DNA of 64,000 nt, taken from an uncultured Muribaculaceae bacterium. Its GTDB lineage: Bacteria; Bacteroidota; Bacteroidia; Bacteroidales; Muribaculaceae. Below, one piece after another: positions 1 through 8,104 of this stretch. The DNA lies in assembly GCA_910587425.1 (NCBI GenBank), contig CAJUKU010000002.1:186001-250000 (forward strand). The letters are read 5' to 3'. A program made the translations under genes and the position numbers. Position 1 is the first letter of the stretch; each line of letters begins with the position of its first letter. Below the pieces are notes generated by a model, which was not told the DNA's origin, made no database searches, and was given only the letters and a program-made list of their open reading frames with translations.

Positions 1-933
1 CCAGTTGAAGTTGGTCTGTGAACCGAAGAACAAGCCATCCTCCATTGAAGAGTAGCATACGGAGAAAATAGACTCCTTGCTCTTCGGGGTCTGCCAGATG
101 TCGAAGAAATTCGGCATCAGCTGATAGCCGTAGTTGTTGAGCACGTTGCTGAAGTACTGTTTTGCAGTAGCGACATCAGCAGGAGTTGCAGTGTGGTCGG
201 CTGTCGACACCTTGCCGCTCCAGAGGTAAACCTGACCTGCAAGAAGCTCTGTAGCGCCCTTGGTCCAGCAGTAAACGCCACCGTTGACAGAAGGAGTGTA
301 TGTCGAGCTGCCGAAGAAGCGCAGTGACTCATCTATATCACTCTTTATCTGCTTCAGAGTCTCCTCAGCTGTAGAGCGAGCCATGTAAAGCTGGGTAGGA
401 TCATAGTTACCGAGGATAACGTCGGGTTCGAGACGGAGAGGCACTCCACCGTACATGCGGTACATCTGGAAGTAGCAGAATGCACGCCATCCGTAAGCTA
501 TCGCGCGGAGACCGTCAGCTGTATTCTGATCCAGGATACCGTCCTGGTTGTCGAGACGATAGATAAGCTCGTTGAGGTTGGCAATGAAGCCGTAGTAGCC
601 TGCGAAAGTCGAGAACTGGCAGTTGGTTTCAGAGTACTGGTTCTGGATCACGTTCTCGTTAGCCGAGCCTGAACCGTCGGCAAGTGTGCCGAGATACAGT
701 CCGCCTGCGCGGTATTCACCTGCATCGAGTAGGATGGTGTTGGTATAATTGCCGCGGAACTGGTTCTGCAGGGCAGTGATGAAGCCCTCATACTGCGATT
801 TGTCCTGCCAGAATGTTTCAGGCACGTAGTAGTCGTTGGGGTGCAGATCCAGTTCATCAGCACAAGAGCTGACAGCGAGTCCGGTTCCGGCAACAACTGC
901 TGCGAGTGTCAGTTTTGAAATTATATTTTTCAT
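1..933 (-). CDS. SusD/RagB-family nutrient-binding lipoprotein (C-terminus beyond window)
   Basis: This is the surface lipoprotein partner of the adjacent SusC channel; SusD proteins cap the barrel and bind glycan or peptide ligands. Translation of the minus strand from the ATG at 933 gives a signal peptide ending in a lipobox (AVSSC, Cys24), followed by a SusD-like N-terminus rich in Trp and Tyr (for example the segment around ETFWQDKSQYEGF). 311 codons are present, and the reading frame stays open to base 1, so the gene is cut by the window. Family members are usually about 500-600 residues. It lies 20 bases downstream of susC and is the third gene of the minus-strand unit. The ligand is unknown: no carbohydrate-active enzyme is visible nearby, although one could lie to the left of the window. 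Confidence 0.93.
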   Translation of the reverse strand, partial: MKNIISKLTLAAVVAGTGLAVSSCADELDLHPNDYYVPETFWQDKSQYEGFITALQNQFRGNYTNTILLDAGEYRAGGLYLGTLADGSGSANENVIQNQYSETNCQFSTFAGYYGFIANLNELIYRLDNQDGILDQNTADGLRAIAYGWRAFCYFQMYRMYGGVPLRLEPDVILGNYDPTQLYMARSTAEETLKQIKSDIDESLRFFGSSTYTPSVNGGVYCWTKGATELLAGQVYLWSGKVSTADHTATPADVATAKQYFSNVLNNYGYQLMPNFFDIWQTPKSKESIFSVCYSSMEDGLFFGSQTNFNW

Positions 934-953
934 TTTATTAAGCCGAAGGATTA

Positions 954-3900
954 TTAGAAGGATACGTTGAGACCGAAGATAACGGTGCGGGGAAGGTTGT
1001 ACGTACCGCCGTTACCCGCAGTGTTACCGTTCCAGTATGTGGTGTTGTCAGGCAGAGGAATCGTACAGCTCTTGAGGTAACCGAGGTTCTGACCGGTAAC
1101 GGAGAGTGTGAGACCCTGGCTTCTGAACTTGCGGCAGATGCTTTCGGGGAGCTGGTAGCTGAGCGAGAGCTCGCGGCAAGCGAGATATGTACCGTTCTGC
1201 GAGAAGAGGTCGCTTGTACGCACGTAGTTGTTGGTACCGTACTGCGATGCCCATGCTACGCGGGGATACTTGGCGTTGGGGTTGTCAGGAGTCCATGCAT
1301 CACGGATCTCAGACGGGAACGACATCGCACCCTGACCCTCGGCGAGCCAGAACGACATGTTCGAGTCATATACCTGGAAGCCCCAGCCCATGTCAAAGCG
1401 TGCATAGAGTGAAAGACCCTTCCATGAAAGTGTGGTGTTGAAACCGCCCGACCAGTGCACGTCGGAGTGACCGATTATCTTCTGGTCCTTTGCATCGATC
1501 AGGTTGTCGCCGTTCATATCCTGGAAGTAGATATCACCGGGCATGAGTCGAACGAACTTCGAGGTGTAACCCATGTCGATAAGGCGCTGGCGACCAGCCT
1601 CTGTAGCATAGATAGGCACTGCACCTGCGATGTCGATATAATCGCCGAGAGCGTCGACTTCAGCCTGGTTGCGCAGGATAGGCATTGCACCGTAACCGAT
1701 CTTCTGATAGGGGTTCTGACCCTCCTGGTATCCACCGATGTATTCAGTGAGATAGTTGCCGTCGGCATCCTTGCCGCCGATATAAACCTCTGTACCACCC
1801 TGACGGTTGTTCTTCAGACCGTTCTCAGGCAGCTTGACGATAGCATTGGTGTTGTAAGTCAGGTTCGCACCGAGAGTCCACTGGAAATCGCGTGTGCGGA
1901 GGATAGTAGCGTTCAGATCGATTTCGACACCCTGGTTGCGGTATGAACCGTTGTTGTCGGTCACATAGCTGATACCGGTTGTGCGGGGAAGTGAGAGCTG
2001 TGCATACTTGTCGCTGGTAGTACGGTTGTAGTATGTCACGCCGAGGTTGAAGCGGTTCTGGAGGAAACCGAGGTCGATACCAACCTCACCTGTCTTCGCA
2101 GTCTCCCAGCGGAGGTTCGGGTTCGGAAGTTCGCTGATGCGGTAGCCGATCTGACCGTTGTACTGGTATGCGCTGTATGCACCCTGCAGAGTATAGTAAC
2201 CGAGCTGCTTGGTGTTGATGATAGCGTTTGTACCGTATGATCCGCGGATTTTAGCATAGTTGATGAAAGCGAGCGCATCGTTCTCTTTCCAGAATTTCTC
2301 GTTCGAGATGTTCCATCCCGCCGAAACACCGGGGAAGAAGCCCCAACGCTTGTTGACAAGACGTGAATAACCGTCCTCACGGAATGTGGCTGCGATGATA
2401 TAACGGTTGTCGTAGATGTACTCCGCACGACCGAAGTATGAGAGAAGTGCCTCCTCACGGTCGAGTGAGCTCATGCTGCGTGTCAGGTTGTCGGCAGTAT
2501 TTGCGGTGAGACCGAGGCTCGGGAAGGGAGCGGGAGCACCTGAACCTGAAGCGCTGAACTCAAGATAGCGGCGCTTGTAGAACTCCATACCGACCATTGC
2601 GCTAACAGCGTGCTTCTCGGCAAATGTGCGGTTGAAGTTTGCTACGAGATTGTAAGTCTGGTCGAAATAGCGGAGGAACGAACGCGATGTAGCGTAGGTG
2701 CGGACAACACCGTTGTTGCCTTCGGGATTTGCGGCACCGGTCTGGTTGCTGACATAAGCGCGGTTGAGCGCCTGTGTGTACTGCTCGTTGTAGAACCAGC
2801 TCATTGTGCCCTTGACTGTAAGACCGGGGATGATGGTAGCTGTAAGTGACTGTGTCATCGAGAACTTGTCGCTCTGGTTGTCACGGTCAAAGTTGCCATC
2901 GTTGGCGTTGACATTGATAGTAGGATTGCTTGTACCGAACAGCCAGTTGCCCTCCTCGTCCATATAACGCACGTTCTTGTACATGAAACCACGGTTCATG
3001 AAGTAAACAGTGTTGAGCATCGGGTCGTCGTTGAGCCAGTTTGCACGGGTGTAGTTGAACACGGAGTTCGATTTCAACCAGTCGCTGAGCTTGTACTCGC
3101 CGGTCAACGAGAAGTTATAACGCTTGTAGAAAGTGGTCTTCACAACACCCTCGGCATCGTAGTAACCGAGCGAAGCATAGTACCGTCCACGGTCGTTACC
3201 GCCGGAGAAGCTTACGTTGTAATCCTGGGTTACAGTGGGTTTGCGGAGGTTGATATCCATGATATCCTGGTTCCAGTAGAGGATGGTCTCGTCGCTGATG
3301 GGGTCGAGCATCTCTTTCCATCCGCCCTTGCCGAGAAGATACTCGGTGTTCTCGTTCTTCTGGAGGATATTGTAGTTCATGTTGTTGCTCCACTCTTTAC
3401 GACCGATACCGCCGGGCTGGTTGTTACCCCAGAGCATCGACTGGTAGTTGCCTGCATACTGACCGTTGGGAAGCATCCATTCAGTGTTCTGACAGGTGGT
3501 ACGGTAGTAGTAGAGGTATTCTTCGTCGGTGATGGTTTTGTAGCCGTTGTTATAGTAGCCGAGACCGAGTTTTGCATTGAACGTCACGGTACCTTTGCCC
3601 ACAGCACCGTTCTTGGTAGTGATGAGGATAACGCCGTTACCTGCACGCGCACCGTAAAGAGCGGTTGCACCGGCATCCTTAAGGATCTCCATCGACTCGA
3701 TGTCGTTGGGGTTGATGTCCGACATGCTGTCACGGATGTTTCCGTCGACGATCACGAGAGGCTGGTTGGAACCACCGTCGAAGTTCGTACCACCACGCAC
3801 TGTGATGGAGGGAGTTGCCGAGGGGCTACCGGTAGTCACTGCGACCTTCACACCTGAAACCGCACCGGCAAGAGCCTGGGCGGGGTTGGCGTTGGAGCCG

Positions 3901-4346
3901 ACAGTAAGAGTCTTCTCGCTCACCTTTGCGATAGAGTTGGTGACATTGGTACGCTTCTGCTCGATACCGTAACCCATGACAACGAACTCATCGAGAATTG
4001 TGCCCTCCTCTTCAAGCTGAATATTGAGGGGTGTGCCATCCCAAGTGACTGTAGTCGGTTTGAAACCGATATATGATATGGTAATCTTCGCTCCGTCCTT
4101 CACACCTTTGAGCGAGAACTCACCGTCGATATTGGTCGATGTACCGTTGCCAGTTCCGACAACCAGTACAGAGGCACCGATGAGCGGTTCACCTTCGGCA
4201 TCTGTAACGATACCTTTACAATCAGCTGCCTGCTGTGTTGCCTGCACAGGAGCCTGACTATCAGCCGGGGCAGCTGTTGCAACAGCAGAACCGGAAGCCG
4301 CGAGTATAAGCGCGAGACTCCAGTTCTTTATATTGGTATTAGTCAT
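954..4346 (-). CDS. SusC/RagA-family TonB-dependent outer-membrane transporter
   Basis: This 1130-residue outer-membrane channel imports the ligand captured by its SusD partner, powered by TonB. In order it shows an N-terminal signal peptide (about residues 1-26), a carboxypeptidase-like beta-sandwich domain (about 43-120, with GEPLIGASVLV and DGEFSLKGV), a plug domain that starts after DEFVVMGYG and contains the typical ITVRGG, PLVIVDG and LYGARAGNGVILITTK segments, and a large C-terminal beta-barrel ending in an aromatic strand (VIFGLNVSF). The length is normal for the family. It sits between the fibronectin-like lipoprotein gene (27 bases upstream) and susD, so all three are probably co-transcribed. 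Substrate cannot be predicted from sequence. Confidence 0.96.
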   Translation of the reverse strand: MTNTNIKNWSLALILAASGSAVATAAPADSQAPVQATQQAADCKGIVTDAEGEPLIGASVLVVGTGNGTSTNIDGEFSLKGVKDGAKITISYIGFKPTTVTWDGTPLNIQLEEEGTILDEFVVMGYGIEQKRTNVTNSIAKVSEKTLTVGSNANPAQALAGAVSGVKVAVTTGSPSATPSITVRGGTNFDGGSNQPLVIVDGNIRDSMSDINPNDIESMEILKDAGATALYGARAGNGVILITTKNGAVGKGTVTFNAKLGLGYYNNGYKTITDEEYLYYYRTTCQNTEWMLPNGQYAGNYQSMLWGNNQPGGIGRKEWSNNMNYNILQKNENTEYLLGKGGWKEMLDPISDETILYWNQDIMDINLRKPTVTQDYNVSFSGGNDRGRYYASLGYYDAEGVVKTTFYKRYNFSLTGEYKLSDWLKSNSVFNYTRANWLNDDPMLNTVYFMNRGFMYKNVRYMDEEGNWLFGTSNPTINVNANDGNFDRDNQSDKFSMTQSLTATIIPGLTVKGTMSWFYNEQYTQALNRAYVSNQTGAANPEGNNGVVRTYATSRSFLRYFDQTYNLVANFNRTFAEKHAVSAMVGMEFYKRRYLEFSASGSGAPAPFPSLGLTANTADNLTRSMSSLDREEALLSYFGRAEYIYDNRYIIAATFREDGYSRLVNKRWGFFPGVSAGWNISNEKFWKENDALAFINYAKIRGSYGTNAIINTKQLGYYTLQGAYSAYQYNGQIGYRISELPNPNLRWETAKTGEVGIDLGFLQNRFNLGVTYYNRTTSDKYAQLSLPRTTGISYVTDNNGSYRNQGVEIDLNATILRTRDFQWTLGANLTYNTNAIVKLPENGLKNNRQGGTEVYIGGKDADGNYLTEYIGGYQEGQNPYQKIGYGAMPILRNQAEVDALGDYIDIAGAVPIYATEAGRQRLIDMGYTSKFVRLMPGDIYFQDMNGDNLIDAKDQKIIGHSDVHWSGGFNTTLSWKGLSLYARFDMGWGFQVYDSNMSFWLAEGQGAMSFPSEIRDAWTPDNPNAKYPRVAWASQYGTNNYVRTSDLFSQNGTYLACRELSLSYQLPESICRKFRSQGLTLSVTGQNLGYLKSCTIPLPDNTTYWNGNTAGNGGTYNLPRTVIFGLNVSF

Positions 4347-4373
4347 ATTCTGTTATTTTTCAAAGTTCTTTAA

Positions 4374-5114
4374 TTACTGAGGAGTTGTGATCTCAGTCAG
4401 GCTCCAGTCGCCCTGAGTATAGTCGCACATGGAGTTGGGACGTGCATAGGCACCGATGGTATAGGTCTTACCCGGCTCAAGTCCTTTAATGGAGGCAGAT
4501 GTAGCGATGACACCATGATCATCCTTGCTTATCGTCACCTGACCTGTCTTTGCAGCATTAGCTTTCCAATCAGCCTTTTTGCAATTGAAGACAGCCACAT
4601 AGTAGCCACCGCAGTTTGACTCTGCGATAGCGGGCCAATCCATGTTGATGGTGTAATACTTGGTCACTGTGGGGTTGCCGTCGGAGTCATAGCCATTGAC
4701 ATTATAAGCATCGTAGGAAACGATGTTTACGTCAATGATGGGTGATGTTGTAAACTCACGGTAATAGACATCGGCTGAGTTGAAGCCGGCACCGGGCTTA
4801 GCCTGAGTCTTGATACAGTACTCGGTGTTAGGCTGAAGACCTGTGAACTGACCCTTGCAGGTGCGGTTGTCGAACTCCTTGGTCTCGATCACAGCACCAT
4901 CGCGCGAGCCCTGAAGCAGGGATACGATGTAACCTGCGCAGTTGTCGTTCGGCACGATGGACCAAACGACATCGACGGTTGAACTTGTTGCCACGACAGA
5001 GTTGACGGGCACTGCTCCCATCATACCGTCATCGTCGTCGCTACAGCTCATGAGCACCGATGAAGATGCAAGGAGGACTCCCAGCATCATCACCAATTTT
5101 CTGATACTACTCAT
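4374..5114 (-). CDS. lipoprotein with two fibronectin-III-like domains
   Basis: This 246-residue predicted lipoprotein has a signal peptide ending at a lipobox (LMSC, Cys24), then an acidic SDDDDG linker that often marks surface-exposed Bacteroidota lipoproteins. Two similar beta-sandwich domains follow (about 36-124 and 128-245). Each carries the fibronectin-III-like pattern of a central Trp followed by a closing GLxPxxxY turn (GLQPNTEY and GLEPGKTY). No catalytic motif is visible. It is the first gene of the unit that continues into susC and susD. It may be an accessory ligand-binding or surface protein of that uptake system; this is inferred from position only. Accessory lipoproteins more often follow susD, so its leading place is unusual. 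Confidence 0.85.
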   Translation of the reverse strand: MSSIRKLVMMLGVLLASSSVLMSCSDDDDGMMGAVPVNSVVATSSTVDVVWSIVPNDNCAGYIVSLLQGSRDGAVIETKEFDNRTCKGQFTGLQPNTEYCIKTQAKPGAGFNSADVYYREFTTSPIIDVNIVSYDAYNVNGYDSDGNPTVTKYYTINMDWPAIAESNCGGYYVAVFNCKKADWKANAAKTGQVTISKDDHGVIATSASIKGLEPGKTYTIGAYARPNSMCDYTQGDWSLTEITTPQ

Positions 5115-5187
5115 AATTAGTTAGTTAAAATGATTAAGGTTAATTAATTTAAGGTAATAACTGGTTAGTTTTACACTGCTTTTTTAT

Positions 5188-5257
5188 CAAATTTAAAGTT
5201 TTTCGATAAAAATTTATGCAAATATAGGTCTAAAGTCCCATATCTTACCCCCCCCCC
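5188..5257 (-). promoter_or_regulatory. candidate promoter region of the first SusC/SusD unit, with a C10/G10 tract
   Basis: Two minus-strand matches to the Bacteroidota -7 box TAnnTTTG occur upstream of the lipoprotein gene: TATATTTG (5219-5226) and TAAATTTG (5188-5195). No good -33 TTTG lies at 19-20 bases from either. For the first box, the place where a -33 box would fall touches a run of ten G on the minus strand (5248-5257). Which box is used is unclear. Confidence 0.35.
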
Positions 5258-5540
5258 ATCGTTAATTAGTGTTAATTCAGCAAAAGTTTCATAACGCACC
5301 CTCTCGGCATGATCCTGCAACCGTGGCGTCGTATCGCACAAAAGACACTGACGCACATATAGCTTACGATGCAACAATATTGATCTAAGTCTTAGTAATG
5401 CGCCTCAGGCTGCAAATCTTAGACTAAAAAATCTTTATCGGGACAAACGAAATTTAACAAAATGTTAAAATCATACCGGAATTAACATTTCCCTACAGAA
5501 ATACCCTACAGGACGCACTTCAATCAAGCGCGCACAATGC

Positions 5541-5572
5541 CTTGGCGGGGTGGGGAAATTTGTGTAATTTTG
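5541..5572 (+). promoter_or_regulatory. aroA promoter (CTTG-N20-TAATTTTG), nearly leaderless
   Basis: A -7 box TAATTTTG (5565-5572) is preceded at 20 bases by CTTG (5541-5544), a near match to the -33 TTTG. Only four bases separate the -7 box from the aroA ATG. Transcription would therefore start at or next to the start codon, giving a leaderless or almost leaderless mRNA. Confidence 0.6.
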
Positions 5573-5576
5573 CGGT

Positions 5577-6857
5577 ATGGATTTCAGAATATTCCCTCCG
5601 CAAGAGCTGCTTCAGGCGCGGATCAAGCTGCCGCTGTCGAAGAGCATAAGCAACCGGTTGCTCATAATCAACGCGCTCACCCGCGGCGGCGTGCGCCCGG
5701 CAGAGCTTGCCGAATGTGACGATACGCGCGCCATGCTGCGCGCCCTCGATGCTCCGCAAGAGAGCACAATAGATATCGGCGCCGCCGGCACGGCGATGCG
5801 CTTCCTGACGGCTTATTTTGCCGCCACACCGGGCTGCACGGTGACTCTCGACGGCACGGAGCGTATGCGCCGGCGCCCGATAGCACCGCTGGTCGACGCG
5901 CTGCGAGCCATAGGTGCCGACATCAGCTATGCCGGCAGCGAGGGGTTCCCGCCGCTGCGGATCTCAGGCAGGAAGCTGCAAGGCGGCAGCGTGACGATGC
6001 CCGCCACCGTGAGCTCGCAATTCATCTCGGCGATGATGATGATCGCGCCGGTGACCGAGCAGGGGGTGGAGATCACTCTCGACGGTGAGGCTATCAGCAC
6101 CCCCTACATACGGATGACCGCCGAGCTGATGGGGCGCATGGGTGCCGAGGTGACTCTCGGCAACGGTGTGATAACTGTAGGAGCGCGCCCCTACACGTAC
6201 GCGCCCGTGCATGTGGAGGCTGACTGGAGCGCGGCGTCCTACTGGTATGAGATCCAGGCTCTGTCGTCGGGCTTCGTGACGCTCGACGGTCTGGAGCGCC
6301 AAAGCATACAGGGCGACTCGCGCGTGGCGCAGATATTCCACCACCTCGGGGTGAACACCGAATACGAGGGTGAGGAGGGGGGCACTGACCTCGAGGCTAC
6401 TCCTGACTGCTCGCCGAGACTCATCGCGGACATGACCGATACGCCCGACCTGGTGCAGACCGTGGTGGTGACATGCGTGCTGCTCAACATACCGTTCCGC
6501 CTCACCGGCACAGGCTCGCTCCGCATCAAGGAGACCGACCGCCTGGAGGCGCTGCGCCGCGAGATGCTGAAACTCGGCACGACGATAACTATAGAGGGTG
6601 ACGACACTATCACCTACGAGTGCGACCGCTTCCCGATCACGGAGATACCGGAGTTCGACACCTACGACGACCACCGGATGGCGATGTCGCTCGCTCCGGC
6701 GGCGCTCTATGTGCCGGGAATCGTGATCCGCCACCCGGAGGTGGTCTCGAAATCATACCCCGGCTTCTGGGATGACCTGCAGAGCGCAGGATTCACCATC
6801 GCCGATGCCGCGGCACCACTCCCCTCGCCCGACGACTGCGAAAACGCCCGCCAATGA
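5577..6857 (+). CDS. aroA: 3-phosphoshikimate 1-carboxyvinyltransferase (EPSP synthase)
   Basis: This cytoplasmic enzyme of the shikimate pathway joins shikimate 3-phosphate and phosphoenolpyruvate to make EPSP. The 426-residue protein has the family signatures in order: the substrate-binding LSKSISNR (Lys22, Ser23, Arg27), the loop GAAGTAMR (most relatives have GNAGTAMR), GTERMRRRPI, the SSQFISAMM segment, KETDRLEALR, and DDHRMAMSLA near the C-terminus. The length is normal. The start at 5577 is fixed because the conserved N-terminus begins there and no upstream in-frame start exists before the promoter box. Its stop overlaps the start of the next gene (ATGA), suggesting an operon through the metal permease. 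Confidence 0.97.
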   Translation: MDFRIFPPQELLQARIKLPLSKSISNRLLIINALTRGGVRPAELAECDDTRAMLRALDAPQESTIDIGAAGTAMRFLTAYFAATPGCTVTLDGTERMRRRPIAPLVDALRAIGADISYAGSEGFPPLRISGRKLQGGSVTMPATVSSQFISAMMMIAPVTEQGVEITLDGEAISTPYIRMTAELMGRMGAEVTLGNGVITVGARPYTYAPVHVEADWSAASYWYEIQALSSGFVTLDGLERQSIQGDSRVAQIFHHLGVNTEYEGEEGGTDLEATPDCSPRLIADMTDTPDLVQTVVVTCVLLNIPFRLTGTGSLRIKETDRLEALRREMLKLGTTITIEGDDTITYECDRFPITEIPEFDTYDDHRMAMSLAPAALYVPGIVIRHPEVVSKSYPGFWDDLQSAGFTIADAAAPLPSPDDCENARQ

Positions 6858-7282
6858 TCGCCGCGCTGATAATACTCGCCGCCATGGTCGCCACAGGCGT
6901 GCTGCTCTGGCTGCTCGACCGGCGCCACCCGCAGGATGCCGGGGAGGAGGAGAGAGAGGAGACACAGCAGGAGGAGTGCTGCGGCATGCACATCACGTGC
7001 GAGAAGGATTCGCTGCTGACGGCTATGGCGAAGGAGATAGAATACTACGACGACGAGGAACTTGACGCCTACCGAGGCACGGCGGCAGACAGCTATACGG
7101 CTGACGCCATTGAGCAGTTTCGCGACGTTCTGCTGACGCTCCGCCCCGAGGAGATAGCCCCCTGGGCACGCAGCATACAGTTGCGCGGGATCGAGCTCCC
7201 CTCGCCGGTGCGCGACGAGCTGCTGATGATCGTGGCTGAGGCGCGCCGCACAAAACATGACACAAATGGAGTGCTTTCTTGA
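6854..7282 (+). CDS. small membrane-anchored protein with CCGxHxxC motif
   Basis: This 142-residue protein has one N-terminal membrane helix (about residues 2-21), a Glu-rich linker (30-41), then a compact CCGMHITCEKDSLL motif (Cys42, Cys43, His46, Cys49). A helical, acidic C-terminal domain of about 90 residues follows. The protein overlaps aroA by four bases upstream and the ZnuB-type permease by 26 bases downstream, so it is almost certainly translated from the same mRNA. From memory, similar proteins occur in other Bacteroidales at this type of locus, but I know of no assigned function. The Cys/His cluster could bind a metal or heme, and the neighbouring permease makes a role in metal handling plausible; this is inference. 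Confidence 0.85.
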   Translation: MIAALIILAAMVATGVLLWLLDRRHPQDAGEEEREETQQEECCGMHITCEKDSLLTAMAKEIEYYDDEELDAYRGTAADSYTADAIEQFRDVLLTLRPEEIAPWARSIQLRGIELPSPVRDELLMIVAEARRTKHDTNGVLS

Positions 7283-8087
7283 ATTCGCATTTTTCCGCAA
7301 CGCCCTCGCCGGACTTGCCATAATCAGCATAGCCTCGGCGCTCATAGGCACATACATCGTGACGCGCCGCATGGTGTCGATAGCGGGTGGAGTGACCCAC
7401 GCCTGTTTCGGCGGACTGGGACTCGGCTATTACCTAGGTTTCAATCCTGTGGTGACGGCGGCGCTGTTTGCCATAGCCTCGTCGCTCGGGGTGGAGCTGA
7501 TGTCGGGGCGCGGACGCGTGCGTGAGGATTCGGCTATAGCGGTTGTCTGGGCGATAGGTATGGCTGTGGGCATACTGTTCGTGTTTCTCACGCCGGGATA
7601 TGTGCCGGAGCTGAACACGTTCCTGTTCGGCAACGTGCTCACCATCGGAGCGGCTGACCTCTGGGCGTTCGGGATATTCACGGCGGTTCTCGTGGCGTTC
7701 TATGCCGCATTCTACCACAAGATCGTGGCGTGCGCGTTCGATGGCGATTTCGCCCGCGTGATCCACCTGCCGGTGGCGTTCATCAACTGCGCCATGACCG
7801 TGCTCACGGCTGTCTGCATCGTGCTCACCATACGCCTCGTGGGGGTGATGCTGCTGATGTCGATGCTCGCCCTGCCGCAGATGACCGCCGAGCTGTTCTG
7901 CCACCGTTTCGCCACGATGATGCGGCTCTCGGCGCTGATCTCGCTGGCTTGCTGCATCGGCGGACTGCTGCTCGCCACGGTGATCGATGTGCCCTGCTCG
8001 GCGCTGATAGTGATCGTTATGGCAGCCGCCTACGTCGTCCCGGCGGCAGTGATGCCGGTAGTGCGCCGCTTGGCGCGCCGTTCCTGA
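7257..8087 (+). CDS. ZnuB/MntB-type metal ABC transporter permease
   Basis: This 276-residue inner-membrane protein has about eight hydrophobic helices and the pattern of the ABC-3 permease family, which moves zinc or manganese inward. Family-like features are the early RRMVSIAGGVTHACFGGLGLGYY segment, the RVREDSAIAVVWAIGMAVGI helix pair, and RLVGVMLLMSMLALPQMTAEL in the second half. It overlaps the preceding gene by 26 bases; a second in-frame ATG nine bases later is an alternative start. No ATPase or metal-binding lipoprotein gene lies next to it, so its partners must be encoded elsewhere. The metal is not predictable, though zinc or manganese is usual. Confidence 0.9.
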   Translation: MTQMECFLEFAFFRNALAGLAIISIASALIGTYIVTRRMVSIAGGVTHACFGGLGLGYYLGFNPVVTAALFAIASSLGVELMSGRGRVREDSAIAVVWAIGMAVGILFVFLTPGYVPELNTFLFGNVLTIGAADLWAFGIFTAVLVAFYAAFYHKIVACAFDGDFARVIHLPVAFINCAMTVLTAVCIVLTIRLVGVMLLMSMLALPQMTAELFCHRFATMMRLSALISLACCIGGLLLATVIDVPCSALIVIVMAAAYVVPAAVMPVVRRLARRS

Positions 8088-8104
8088 CCTGAAAAACCGT
8101 TGCC

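Larger units (their letters stand above)
5115..5576. other. divergent intergenic region between the SusC/SusD unit and aroA
   Basis: This 462-base AT-rich stretch holds no credible gene. Besides the promoter signals listed separately, it contains a perfect inverted repeat TTTAACA-aaa-TGTTAAA (5453-5469) that could be an operator or a small hairpin, and a ten-base C tract (5248-5257). Nothing else was recognised. Confidence 0.6.

Noticed and set aside
5964..6734. Long minus-strand open frame inside aroA
   Set aside because: Shadow of a GC-rich gene; His/Arg-rich composition without any family pattern.
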